A stretch of 64,000 bases of DNA, from NCBI RefSeq assembly GCF_001264245.1, contig NZ_CP011339.1, positions 62,001 to 126,000 on the forward strand, in the 5' to 3' direction. Shown here in pieces: positions 1-7,828 of this stretch. The translations under genes were made by a program, and so were the position numbers. Origin of the DNA: Microcystis panniformis FACHB-1757. Lineage in GTDB: Bacteria; Cyanobacteriota; Cyanobacteriia; Cyanobacteriales; Microcystaceae. How positions within the stretch are numbered: position 1 is the stretch's first letter; every line of letters begins with the position of its first letter. The notes under the pieces were generated by a model. That model was not told the DNA's origin, made no database searches, and saw only the letters and a list, made by a program, of their open reading frames with translations.

Positions 1-977
1 TCTGTCGGATTCTCTGAGGTTTCATAAATCTTTCTAAATTCTTCCTTTAACTCGTGCATCTTTTTCAAATTTGGGAAATTTTCTTTGATAGCTTCTAGTT
101 TGATTTTTTGAGTTTCCGTTAAATCTTTTTCATTTTTTAACAAGCTATATTTACTTCGCTTTAAAACTTCTAGCTTCGCTTCTTTTTCCGCTTTCTGTTT
201 TTTATTTTTCTGCGCTTCTACGGCTCTTTTTTCTGCTTTTCTTTGTTCGTCTAACTCTTGATTAATTTGTTTCATTACATGGAATCTATCGGCGACTACC
301 TCGGCCGATGGCATCAATTCTTTCACCAAATTTTTATAGGGCAACCAAAGGTCTATGCTGACTTCTTCAATTTGCTCTAACACCTCTTTTCCCCACCCTG
401 TAAGCGTTTCCCTCAATTCTTCTTGTGTTCGCTTCTCTAGAATAGCTATTAGTTTTCCCGTATCTAAATTTACTAAAACCGCACAGTAATTTTTTTGTCC
501 TTTGACTAGAGCGATTTCGTCAATTCCTAGTCTTTTTAATTTCGATAGGTCTGTCTCTGTAATTTCTTCAGCTATGTCCTCTATCATTCTTTGAATCTCT
601 TCTTCCGTTACGTCATTTCTTCGACTAACATTTAAAATATCTCCTGATTTTAATTGTTCGAGTATATTCTCGGCTAGTCTTTTCGTATAGGTTCGTTTCT
701 TGGCGACAAAATCTAACTCTTCGCTAAAGGGTTTCTGACAATTATCGCACTTAAATTGACGACGATTAACCTGTAGGTACACTGGTTGTCCTGAGATTGG
801 TAAATCTTTGACTAAATGTCGATGATTTTGGTGGAGTTTATCGCTCTCTAACCCACAACGAGGACAGGTTGCTTTTTGATTTTTCGATTCGATTCGGCAA
901 ACTATACCGATATTTTCTAGGTGTAGATAGCCTTGAATACAGGTTCCTTTTAGGTTCAAAAATTTGTCAAGTATCAT
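1..977 (-). CDS. ISL3-family transposase, 3' end outside the window
   Basis: The start is ATG at 977 and the frame stays open to the window edge. The N-terminus carries a zinc-finger pattern (CPRCGLESDKLHQNH, then QFKCDNC) that in ISL3 transposases binds DNA. The DDE catalytic core follows, with recognisable stretches LKRLGIDEIALVKGQKNY and ADRFHVMKQINQELDEQ. A long charged lysine- and glutamate-rich segment comes next, before the frame leaves the window. It is a different subtype from the transposase at 2219-3373, sharing only the family pattern. It probably encodes an active enzyme, since no stop or frameshift is seen in the visible part. Confidence 0.88.
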   Translation of the reverse strand, partial: MILDKFLNLKGTCIQGYLHLENIGIVCRIESKNQKATCPRCGLESDKLHQNHRHLVKDLPISGQPVYLQVNRRQFKCDNCQKPFSEELDFVAKKRTYTKRLAENILEQLKSGDILNVSRRNDVTEEEIQRMIEDIAEEITETDLSKLKRLGIDEIALVKGQKNYCAVLVNLDTGKLIAILEKRTQEELRETLTGWGKEVLEQIEEVSIDLWLPYKNLVKELMPSAEVVADRFHVMKQINQELDEQRKAEKRAVEAQKNKKQKAEKEAKLEVLKRSKYSLLKNEKDLTETQKIKLEAIKENFPNLKKMHELKEEFRKIYETSENPT

Positions 978-1158
978 AAGTAAAATAATCTCGTTTTTGG
1001 CTATTATATCAAATCTTAACTCAATTGTCTATCTTTTGGTATTAACCTGTTTGTGCCTTAAGTCCTTCCCTGTATGGATTTCAGCTACTTTTGAGCGTAG
1101 GCGCTCTCATCGAATTTTATTTTAAGTTAATTATTTGCATAACAATTCCCGAAGAGCC
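1..1158 (-). mobile_element. ISL3-family insertion sequence, cut by the left window edge
   Basis: The right end reads ...CCCGAAGAGCC at 1158; its complement, GGCTCTTCGGGAATTG, starts with the GGCTCTTC typical of ISL3 termini and matches the ends of the complete ISL3 element at 2188-3432. The transposase inside confirms the family. The element has landed in an IS4-type transposase gene whose 5' part follows directly at 1159. The other end lies outside the window. Confidence 0.8.
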
Positions 1159-1584
1159 CAGTAACACCCAATATACGGGCAAAGCTCTCCGACCACAAAT
1201 CACACTGGCGACGAATAAATTTCTACCCTTCCAATCGGTTCTATCTATGACGACTAATAATCTTCCCGCGTGTTTCAGTTTTTTGAGCCTTCTTCTTGGC
1301 TCTCGATTTTTATTTTTTCCGCTAAATTCTAGCTTGACGATCTGTTTGATCAAAGGAAACCACAAGAGTTTCACGTTTAGTTGCGGGAGCTTAAGAAATC
1401 TCTGCAAATTCCGTCTTCTACTTTCAAAGGTTATCGGTTGCGGGAAAAGAGCGGCCAGTTTCTCTAGTTGGACTATCCGATGACTTTGTAAGAGCAGGAT
1501 TAGGAGCTGTAAGGTCAAATAGCTCGCCTCGCTAAGGTTCGCCTGTAAACAAGCCTGATAGAATGAAGGTAAGTACCTAGGCAA
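1159..1584 (-). pseudogene. IS4-type transposase, 5' fragment truncated by the ISL3 element
   Basis: The fragment encodes LPSFYQACLQANLSEASY, a basic region RRRNLQRFLKLPQLNVKLLW, then LLVVIDRTDWKGRNLFVAS, which holds the first catalytic aspartate expected of an IS4-type DDE transposase. The homology stops where the ISL3 terminus begins at 1158, and the last residues of the open frame (to 1117) are read from ISL3 DNA. The normal start codon also seems to be lost: the frame now starts with TTG at 1584 inside the miniature element that abuts it. It cannot encode an active enzyme, as two of three catalytic residues are missing. Confidence 0.8.
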
Positions 1585-1662
1585 AATTATTTACACATGA
1601 CGATCATTGCCCCGTAAGGGTTTTAGCTCGATCGGGCAGGTAATTAATTTTGCATGACTACT
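1572..1662 (-). repeat. Miniature transposable element (TA-flanked), copy 1
   Basis: This 91-bp element is flanked by TA on each side (1570-1571 and 1663-1664), as expected for IS630/Tc1-type insertion. It is the exact reverse complement of 3549-3639. The ends are AGTAGTCATGCAAAATTA and, inverted, AGTACCTAGGCAAAATTA, which are imperfect terminal inverted repeats. The interior contains CGATCATTGCCCCGTAAGGG. No coding capacity is seen. Confidence 0.85.
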
Positions 1663-1679
1663 TAACATTTTAAAATTTT

Positions 1680-1733
1680 GAGTGGTTGTCCTAACCACTC
1701 TATTTCTTTAGGGGGTCGTTTGGCTAGACCCCC
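1680..1733. other. Two consecutive stem-loops between mobile fragments
   Basis: GAGTGGTT (1680-1687) pairs with AACCACTC (1693-1700). Ten bases on, GGGGGTC (1711-1717) pairs with GACCCCC (1727-1733). The pair lies between the miniature element and the ISAs1 fragment. It may be a terminator or an element end; neither stem is followed by a clear U-run. Confidence 0.5.
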
Positions 1734-1759
1734 GCTCTATCTAGCTTGTAGCCCCTCTG

Positions 1760-2005
1760 TCACCCCTTGAACCAGGATTGTTTGGCTTTTCCGTAGGCTT
1801 CTATGGCGACAAACCCGTCGGCACCCGCTAAGACCGCCAAAATGGCTAGGGCAATTAGGGATACCAGGCTGTGATTGCGTCCCCTGTCTGCTCTGGGGTC
1901 TTCTAGGTGCTGAAAATGTTTCAAGACACTCTTTCTTAAAAGTTTTGCCTCTCGCTCTTGCTTGGGGTTCAAGACTAGGGGACCAAATCCTTCTGCCATA
2001 CTCAA
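1760..2005 (-). pseudogene. ISAs1-family transposase, N-terminal fragment
   Basis: The 81-aa frame contains LKHFQHLEDPRADRGRNHSL followed by hydrophobic VSLIALAILAVLAGADGF and EAYGKAKQSW. This is the N-terminal domain associated with ISAs1/H-repeat transposases, which are normally around 370 aa. The catalytic domain is absent: the frame ends at a stop just after KQSWFKG and no continuation is visible between here and the miniature element. It is a remnant, not a small gene of its own. Confidence 0.75.
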
Positions 2006-2187
2006 CCACTAAAATACAGGATTTTTCACTTCCTCTCAGATTAACTCAGGCCAGTTCGTCGTCACCAAATTAACAGTTAGGGATTTTTGTCTGTTACCAT
2101 CTATACAAAACGACGCGCGATTACCCTGGGGTTACTGTCCAGTTGTCTCTATTCTAGCTCGACCAGGAAAATTGTTAAAGAATTACT

Positions 2188-3432
2188 GGCTCTTCTGGTT
2201 TTCGTGTGTTAATTTTTGTTATGAATTAAAGCAAGCAAACAGCTTAAGTCGAAGATGTTCAAAATTGGTAAATCCATAACTCATTCTTTTAATAAGCTTT
2301 ATTTTGGTATTCATTCCCTCAATTAATCCGTTGGTTGTCTGATTTTCAAAGTAATTACAAATACCTGGCAAATGCTTCTGGATCATCCTGGCACTACTTT
2401 CATATAATATCCCGCCTATTCTTATCCATTTTTCCAATTTTCTCTCAGCACCTCTGAACGTTCTACTACTTTGATAAATTTGTCTAATTTCTTCTTTCAT
2501 TTCCCCGGCTATTCCTAAGCATGGATGTTCTTTCAGAATAACTTCTAGTTGTTGTTTTTGCTCGTCCTTTAAGTCCTCTTTATTCTTCCATAATAAATGA
2601 GGTAATCCTTTTTCATGCACCCCCATTAACTTTCTCAATTTATTAAGCTCGTCATTGATGATAGCCATTACATGAAAACGGTCATAGATGATTTTAGCAT
2701 TGGGAAATAATTCCTTGATCACTGCTGTAAATCCTGACCACATATCGACGCTCACTTCTTTCACTTTCTCCCGAACTGCGTCTGGCTGTGCTTTTAAGGC
2801 TTCCATTAATTCTTCTTGCTTATGTCCTTTAATCACATCTAGTAAAATTTTCTTGTCCATATCTACGACCGTTGTGATGAAATCTTTATGTCCTTTTAAG
2901 TTACTAAATTCATCTAAGCTTATTCGTTCTGGTGCTTCCCACTCTTCCTTTTCTAGTTCTTTAGCACAGTGATTAAATATTAACTCAACTTCTGACCATC
3001 CTAACCCTTCTTCTCGACTTATTTCTTCGATGCTACAATTTTTTACTCTCTCATAAATCATCGATTCATAGCGAATTGTATGATGCTGTCTTAATCTCAT
3101 AAAACTCAGTCTTTCGCTGATATACTTTTGGCACTTTTGACAATGAAACTGACGGCGTGGTACTTCTAAATATACTGGATTACCTAATATTGACAAGTCT
3201 CTGACTAGATTATACTCTGTCTGATTGATTCTGTCTAAGGTTTGATGGCAATTCGGACATTCAATTGTTTCATTTAAAAGAGCAAGCTTTAGGAAAATTG
3301 TCTGAGCAATTTTTTGATAATTGACCACTGTTGCATTTGGTAAATCGAGGAGTTGATCAAAATTTATCCACATAACCCACCTCCTGTTCTGTGTTACTAT
3401 TATACCATGCTCACACAGAACCTAGAAGAGCC
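2188..3432 (-). mobile_element. Complete ISL3-family insertion sequence (1245 bp)
   Basis: The left end GGCTCTTCTGGTTTTCGTGTG (2188 on) and the complement of the right end, GGCTCTTCTAGGTTCTGTGT, form imperfect terminal inverted repeats. The element is bounded by a direct repeat AATTACT (2181-2187 and 3433-3439), near the 8-bp target duplication usual for ISL3. It carries one complete transposase gene. An internally deleted relative with the same ends lies at 21727-21858. Confidence 0.9.
2219..3373 (-). CDS. ISL3-family transposase
   Basis: The 384-aa protein catalyses movement of its own element. The N-terminal zinc finger has CPNCHQTLDRINQ and QFHCQKCQKYI. A helix-turn-helix-like stretch (CSIEEISREEGLGWSEVELI) follows. 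The DDE core includes ISLDEFSNLKGHKDF, VSVDMWSGF and IYDRFHVMAIINDELNKLRK, and the C-terminus has TTNGLIEGMNTKIKLIKR, with the acidic residue in the usual place. The length is full for the family and the frame is intact, so the enzyme is probably functional. It almost fills the element, leaving about 30 bp on the stop side and 60 bp on the start side. Confidence 0.93.
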   Translation of the reverse strand: MWINFDQLLDLPNATVVNYQKIAQTIFLKLALLNETIECPNCHQTLDRINQTEYNLVRDLSILGNPVYLEVPRRQFHCQKCQKYISERLSFMRLRQHHTIRYESMIYERVKNCSIEEISREEGLGWSEVELIFNHCAKELEKEEWEAPERISLDEFSNLKGHKDFITTVVDMDKKILLDVIKGHKQEELMEALKAQPDAVREKVKEVSVDMWSGFTAVIKELFPNAKIIYDRFHVMAIINDELNKLRKLMGVHEKGLPHLLWKNKEDLKDEQKQQLEVILKEHPCLGIAGEMKEEIRQIYQSSRTFRGAERKLEKWIRIGGILYESSARMIQKHLPGICNYFENQTTNGLIEGMNTKIKLIKRMSYGFTNFEHLRLKLFACFNS

Positions 3433-3548
3433 AATTACTCTCAGTTACGAGTGCAAGACCTCCACCCAGAGCCAGCTAAATAGACATTATAAATAAACCT
3501 CCCCTATATCACACCAAATATACACTTTTTAAAAAATCTTTCTGTATA

Positions 3549-3639
3549 AGTAGTCATGCAAAATTAATTACCTGCCCGATCGAGCTAAAACCCTTACGGG
3601 GCAATGATCGTCATGTGTAAATAATTTTGCCTAGGTACT
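3549..3639 (+). repeat. Miniature transposable element (TA-flanked), copy 2
   Basis: Ninety-one bases identical to the reverse complement of 1572-1662, flanked by TA at 3547-3548 and 3640-3641. The two copies bracket the ISAs1 fragment and the complete ISL3 element in inverted orientation. Confidence 0.85.
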
Positions 3640-3863
3640 TATTAACAGAGCGATCGCAAAAAACTTTCTTGATAAAATGACAAGGAGCCTGTTATGCCGA
3701 TTGGGAATAGGGAAGTGTGGAGCAGGGAAATTCCACTAAAACCCTAAAACCCAATACCCAACCGCCAAAACCTAAAGCTCAACAGTTAAACCCCAACAGC
3801 TAACGCACCGATCGAGCGCTCAATCATTATTATAGAGACAGTAACAAATATTTATGAAACTTC

Positions 3864-5301
3864 ATGCTTATTAATCGCCTTGGCATCGATCGCGGGAAAA
3901 AATTCCTTAAAGAGAGTATCTTATTCGGAAATGACCCTAATCCCGAATTAATTGGCATTTTAGGGGTTTATTTCGTGCAGGGCATTCTCGGACTCTCCCG
4001 ATTAGCGGTTAGCTTCTTTTTAAAAGACGATTTGGCCTTGAGTCCCCTCTCAGATGGGGGCATTAATCGGAGTGGCGGCGATTCCTTGGGTGATTAAACC
4101 AGCTTTTGGCTTTCTTTCGGATGGTTTGCCTATTTTCGGCTATCGTCGTCGGCCCTACCTAATTTTATCGGGAATTCTCGGGGTTTTAGCTTGGTTGGCC
4201 CTAGCAACTGTGGTGGAGAATGCTTGGCAAGCGATGGCCGCGATCCTGCTTGGTTCCCTTTCTGTCACCATTAGTGATGTCATCGTCGATTCTTTGGTAG
4301 TAGAAAGAGCGCGCAAAGAGTCCTTCACTCAATCCGGTTCTCTACAGTCCTTAACTTGGGGAATATCGGCGCTAGGCGGCTTAATTACGGCTTATCTGGG
4401 TGGTTGGTTACTGGCACACCTCGGCACTCGTCCTGTCTTCGCTCTCACGGCTATTTTTCCCCTGATTGCCTCAGCCATGGCGTTTTTAATTACAGAGGAA
4501 AAAGTCAAGAATAACAATGATTCACAATCCACGCCGAAAGTCAAGGAGCAAATCGGGCAACTATGGTCAGCCATTAGACAAAAATCAATTTTATTACCCA
4601 CTGCCTTTATTTTTCTCTGGCAGGCTACCCCTAGCGCCGATTCTGCCTTTTTTTACTTCACCACCAACGAGTTAGGATTTGAACCGGAATTTTTAGGACG
4701 AGTGCGCTTAGTCACCAGTTTAGCCTCGATCCTGGGGATCTGGGTATATCAACGGTTTTTAAAAGCGATTTCCTTTCGTTTAATTTTGGGTTGGAGTACG
4801 GTGATTTCTGCGCTTTTAGGGATGACTACCCTACTCTTAGTTACCCATACTAATCGAGCGCTCGGTATTGACGATCATTGGTTTAGTTTGGGGGATAGTC
4901 TCATCCTCACCGTCATGGGACAAATTGCCTTTTTACCCGTCTTAATTTTATCAGCGCGTCTTTGTCCCGTGGGCATTGAAGCATCTCTATTCGCTTTATT
5001 AATGTCTATCTGGAATATGTCAGGATTAGTTTCCCAAGAAATCGGCGCTTTATTAACCCATTGGTTGGGAGTTACCGAAACTAATTTTGATAACCTTTGG
5101 TTATTGGTAGTGATTACTAATCTCTCTACTCTCCTACCTTTACCCCTAATTAAATGGCTACCTTCTACGGATCCCCAATCTCAGGAAGTCAAGAAAACTT
5201 TTCCCCCCGCAGAAGTCTTTGAACATCATGTTACTGGTTCTTTAGCTGAACCGGGTTTTATTCCTGAACTTGTCCCCGAATTAATCGAGACAAGAGATTG
5301 A
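3864..5301 (+). pseudogene. Folate-biopterin transporter family membrane protein, frameshifted
   Basis: Two overlapping frames (3864-4097 and 4054-5301) together make one protein of the folate-biopterin transporter branch of the major facilitator superfamily. The first supplies GILGVYFVQGILGLSRLAV and FFLKDDLALSP. The second continues with GALIGVAAIPWVIKPAFGFL, the family-typical YRRRPYLILSGILG and about ten more membrane segments. Removing one C from the run CCCC at 4044-4047 gives LSPSQMGALIG and restores a single frame of about 478 codons. The break is therefore one base in a homopolymer, either a real mutation or a sequencing error. A relative in Synechocystis and plant plastids carries folates across membranes. 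The substrate here is inferred from the family. Confidence 0.8.
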
Positions 5302-5320
5302 CACTCCCATTGATTATTCC

Positions 5321-5353
5321 AGAAAACGGGTTTCTTTGAGAAACCCGTTTTCT
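5321..5353. repeat. 33-bp palindrome family, copy 1
   Basis: AGAAAACGGGTTTC, a short TTTGA-type loop, then GAAACCCGTTTTCT. It lies 20 bp after the transporter stop, where it could serve as a terminator in either direction. Other copies are at 27228, 28104, 28759, 29412 and 62613. Confidence 0.85.
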
Positions 5354-5426
5354 ATGGCAAATTCTCAATGCCATCTTCATCTTGCTTAATTGAGAACAGT
5401 TTTTAACTTTTCCAAGACAGAATTGT

Positions 5427-5530
5427 TTAACGTAATTTTTCCCATTCTTCTAATATTTGCTGGCTGTAAAATTTTATCCAGCAAGCTTTTGCTGATATCT
5501 CCTTAGTGTGGATTAGGAATCCAGATTTTG
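5427..5530 (-). pseudogene. hicA toxin, inverted 3' remnant
   Basis: Read on the minus strand this matches the last third of the intact hicA at 28480-28701 and its 3' flank, ending with the same EEWEKLR and stop. It lacks the first half of the gene, including the catalytic histidine region, and the CAA codon after WIPNPH has become TAA. The similarity runs on through the downstream spacer into the palindrome at 5321-5353, just as at 28702-28791. The 5' side is cut by the IS1 element. It is a duplicated, inverted and decayed piece of the hicBA locus. Confidence 0.8.
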
Positions 5531-5639
5531 GTAATGATTCGGTAGTAGTGGCGTAGCCCTCTTGCTTACCTGGTATGAATTGTGTAAAATATTTATTAAT
5601 AAAAATAATTGGAACCCGCTCAGTCTTTAAACCTCTAGC

Positions 5640-5921
5640 TTGCTCATGACTTTTCTGATAAATATCTTTTTCTGGCTCCTGTCTGGCTTACTCAAATATC
5701 AGTCTAGCACCGAACAAAATACCCCCCCTAGTTCACCTCTATTCCCCTGTCCTAATTGTGGTTCTCACCGTACGATCAAGAATGGTTCTATTCCTAAGGG
5801 AAAACCCAAACGTCAAGGTAAAGAATGTGGTCAACCGTTTGTGATCAATCCCACTAATAAAACCTTCTCTGACGAAACCAAACAATTAATTGATAAACTC
5901 CTGCTCGAACGAATTTCCTGA
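5640..5921 (+). CDS. IS1-family transposase first reading frame (InsA-like)
   Basis: The 93-aa frame has the zinc-finger pattern of IS1 proteins, FPCPNCGSHRTIKNGS, followed by KGKPKRQGKECGQPFVINPT and NKTFSDETKQLIDKLLLERI. The normal start is not certain: TTG at 5640 and ATG at 5646 are both in frame. IS1 elements make their transposase by fusing this frame to a second one. Here the second part (5922-6462) is disrupted, so the product is unlikely to be active. Confidence 0.7.
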   Translation: MLMTFLINIFFWLLSGLLKYQSSTEQNTPPSSPLFPCPNCGSHRTIKNGSIPKGKPKRQGKECGQPFVINPTNKTFSDETKQLIDKLLLERIS

Positions 5922-6462
5922 CGAGGAATTGCTAGAGTAACAGGAGTAAGTTGGTCATGGTAACAAAACTATGTTAATAATAAATTTAGCCAAGTTCCCC
6001 GCCAAGTCAAGATAACAGACAAACCTAAAGGCAAATTAATCATAGAAATTTCTGTGATGAGTTATGGTCATTCGTATTTTGTAAGAAAATCAAGGTATAT
6101 ATTTGGTTAGCTATCGATAGAACTACCCGAGAAATTATTGGTTGCTATGCGCGGAGATAGAAGTCGTCAATCAGCCAAAAAACTTTGGGGCCAGTTTACC
6201 CGGTGTTTACCGACAATGCGCGGTTGCTTACACAGACTTTTGGGAGTCCTATAAGACAGTAATTCCTAGTAAACGCCATCGACTGGTCGGGAAAGAAACT
6301 GGTCAAACTAATCCTATTGAAAGATTAAATAATACCTTTCGACAAAGGATTTCTCGGCTGGTGAGAGAGAGTCTATCTTTCTCTAAAAAAATGGAGAATC
6401 ACGTTGGGGAACCCTTTGGTATTTTATCCATGACTACAATGCACAGCAAAGCAAAGGATTAA
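5922..6462 (+). pseudogene. IS1-family transposase catalytic part, broken
   Basis: The segment encodes GIARVTGVSWSW at its start, then stops and frame changes. Later pieces include SIDRTTREIIG (around 6110), TDFWESYKTVIPSKRHRLVG and TGQTNPIERLNNTFRQRISR, the C-terminal IS1 core. The longest surviving frame starts near 6142. At least two stops and two frame changes separate these pieces. Confidence 0.75.
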
Positions 6463-6490
6463 GCCGCCATCACTACTACCGAATCACCAC

Positions 6491-6690
6491 CGCAAAAGGA
6501 ACTTTTGAGTGGCATAGAACACATTGTTTAGCTAAATTCCCCCCTACTCTACCCTCGCCCGCCCATTTTGTCAAGATTTTTATCATTTATATTTCTTATA
6601 CTTCATTTACCTATTGATTACTCGATTAGGGATTGAGGGCGATCTCCCAGAGATGCGCGAAGGGGTGCGCTTTTCTGGGGTGCGGGGGGT
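6491..6690 (-). repeat. Duplicate of a PEP-CTERM gene 5' region
   Basis: About 200 bp are nearly identical to 9686-9890, the start and upstream region of the interrupted PEP-CTERM gene. On the minus strand it begins with ATG at 6524 and reads MCSMPLKSSF, against MSSMPLKSSF in the other copy, then runs into the IS1 end after about 11 codons. Upstream it keeps the conserved GCGATCTCCC..GGGTGCGCTTTTC block. It is the 5' stub of a second copy of the gene. Confidence 0.8.
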
Positions 6691-6882
6691 TATAGTATCA
6701 TCAAAGAAATACTCTAGCCGCCGATCGCTCTTTTCATTGGCCAAAGACAAACAAAATAACTAGCATTAAAATAGTTATAGTCTCCGTTTCGGTGTTCCCG
6801 TTGTCCCAGTTCCCCTGATAGGATTTAATCGATCGCTTAACTCTAGAGCTAAAGTAGAGATAGGGTTTAATTGGAGCTATGT

Positions 6883-7104
6883 ATGGAAGCGATCGAATTT
6901 AGGACGGTTATTTATGACGGTCAGGTGAGCGTTCCCCCCCGATATTCTTCTCGATGGGAAGGTAAGATGATGCGGGTGATTGTTTTGGATGACTCGGAAA
7001 TCGTCCCCGATCCGAGCCAGAAAACTGAAAAAACGATGTTCGAGGCGATTTCTTTAAATACACGGGGATTTACATTCGATCGGGACGAGGCTAATGCCCG
7101 ATAA
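6883..7104 (+). CDS. VapB-type antitoxin of a toxin-antitoxin pair
   Basis: The 73-aa protein starts MEAIEFRTVIYDGQVSVPPR, a swapped-hairpin-like N-terminus seen in several cyanobacterial VapB-like antitoxins, and ends in an acidic tail (SLNTRGFTFDRDEANAR). ATG at 6883 is preferred over TTG at 6871, because the known relatives begin this way. The 3' end overlaps the PIN-domain gene by 11 bp, so the two are translated from one message. Its role, by family, is to bind the toxin and repress the shared promoter. Confidence 0.75.
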   Translation: MEAIEFRTVIYDGQVSVPPRYSSRWEGKMMRVIVLDDSEIVPDPSQKTEKTMFEAISLNTRGFTFDRDEANAR

Positions 7105-7501
7105 AGTTTTTATCGATACTAATGTCTTAATTTGCGGGTATTCTGAGGATGAGCCGGATAAACGACAGCGAGCGATTGATTGTGTTCGATCAGGTGAGGC
7201 TTGGATTAGTACACAAGTTTTAAATGAAACGATAAATGTATTAAAACGGAAATTTTCCCTAAGCTATTCGCAAATTCGAGACGCTGTACAAGAGCTTTCC
7301 GAGGGATTCCCAATCGTCCTCGTTTCTGTTAATACGATAGAGATGGCATTGAATCTAGCGGAACGTTATCAATATAGTTACTTTGATAGTTTAATACTGG
7401 CCAGCGCTCTGGAAGCGGGCTGTCAAATTCTCTACAGTGAAGATTTACAAGATGGTCAGCGAATCGAGAATCAATTGATGATCGTTAATCCCTTTAGTTA
7501 A
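7094..7501 (+). CDS. PIN-domain ribonuclease toxin (VapC family)
   Basis: The 135-aa protein has the PIN layout. FIDTNVLICGY near residue 6 holds the first acidic residue, LNETINVLKRK near 43 the second, and FDSLILASALEAG with LYSEDLQDG near 100-118 the last ones. These residues bind metal in VapC endoribonucleases. The gene overlaps its antitoxin and the frame is intact. Its stop codon falls in a repeat that recurs at 9931. Confidence 0.85.
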   Translation: MPDKVFIDTNVLICGYSEDEPDKRQRAIDCVRSGEAWISTQVLNETINVLKRKFSLSYSQIRDAVQELSEGFPIVLVSVNTIEMALNLAERYQYSYFDSLILASALEAGCQILYSEDLQDGQRIENQLMIVNPFS

Positions 7502-7536
7502 GTAGGTAGGCGTTAAAAGTTGTCAGACACCCCCCT
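7498..7536. repeat. Dispersed repeat, copy 1 (second at 9931-9970)
   Basis: TTAAGTAGGTAGGCGTTAAAA followed by a TTRTCAGAY-type stretch and CCCCCCTT is shared by both sites. Each is next to an IS-rich or PEP-CTERM segment and is followed by C-rich hairpin sequence. Confidence 0.7.
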
Positions 7537-7542
7537 TGATAA

Positions 7543-7570
7543 GTAGGGTTGATTCATGAATCAACCCTAC
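7543..7570. repeat. 28-bp palindrome, copy 1
   Basis: GTAGGGTTGATTCA and its exact complement make a perfect 28-bp palindrome between the VapC gene and the PEP-CTERM gene. Other copies are at 17852-17879 (variant GTAGGGCTAATTCA) and 24614-24641. Confidence 0.85.
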
Positions 7571-7828
7571 TATGAATCAACCCCACCTTGATAAGGGGAG
7601 GCAGGGGGGATCAGTCGGTCAAAATTACCCTTCCATTTTCCGGCCTTTGCACAATAAACCGACCCCGGCAACGGAGAGTAAACCGAGAACCGTCGCCGGT
7701 TCGGGAACGGTGGGAGTACCAGCCGGGGTCAGGGAATAATTGGCGAGAACGAAGAGTTCGCCGCCTGGAAGAGGAACAGAACCGTAGCCACCGATGGAAG
7801 CGAACAGGTCGAACGGATTACCAACAAC

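Larger units (their letters stand above)
5531..6490 (+). mobile_element. Decayed IS1-family insertion sequence
   Basis: The left end TGATTCGGTAGTAGTGGCG and the complement of the right end, TGATTCGGTAGTAGTGATGG, form terminal inverted repeats. The interior carries IS1-type transposase frames that are broken. The left flank is a hicA remnant and the right flank is the start of a PEP-CTERM gene copy, so the element sits at a rearrangement junction; I see no clean target duplication. Confidence 0.75.
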
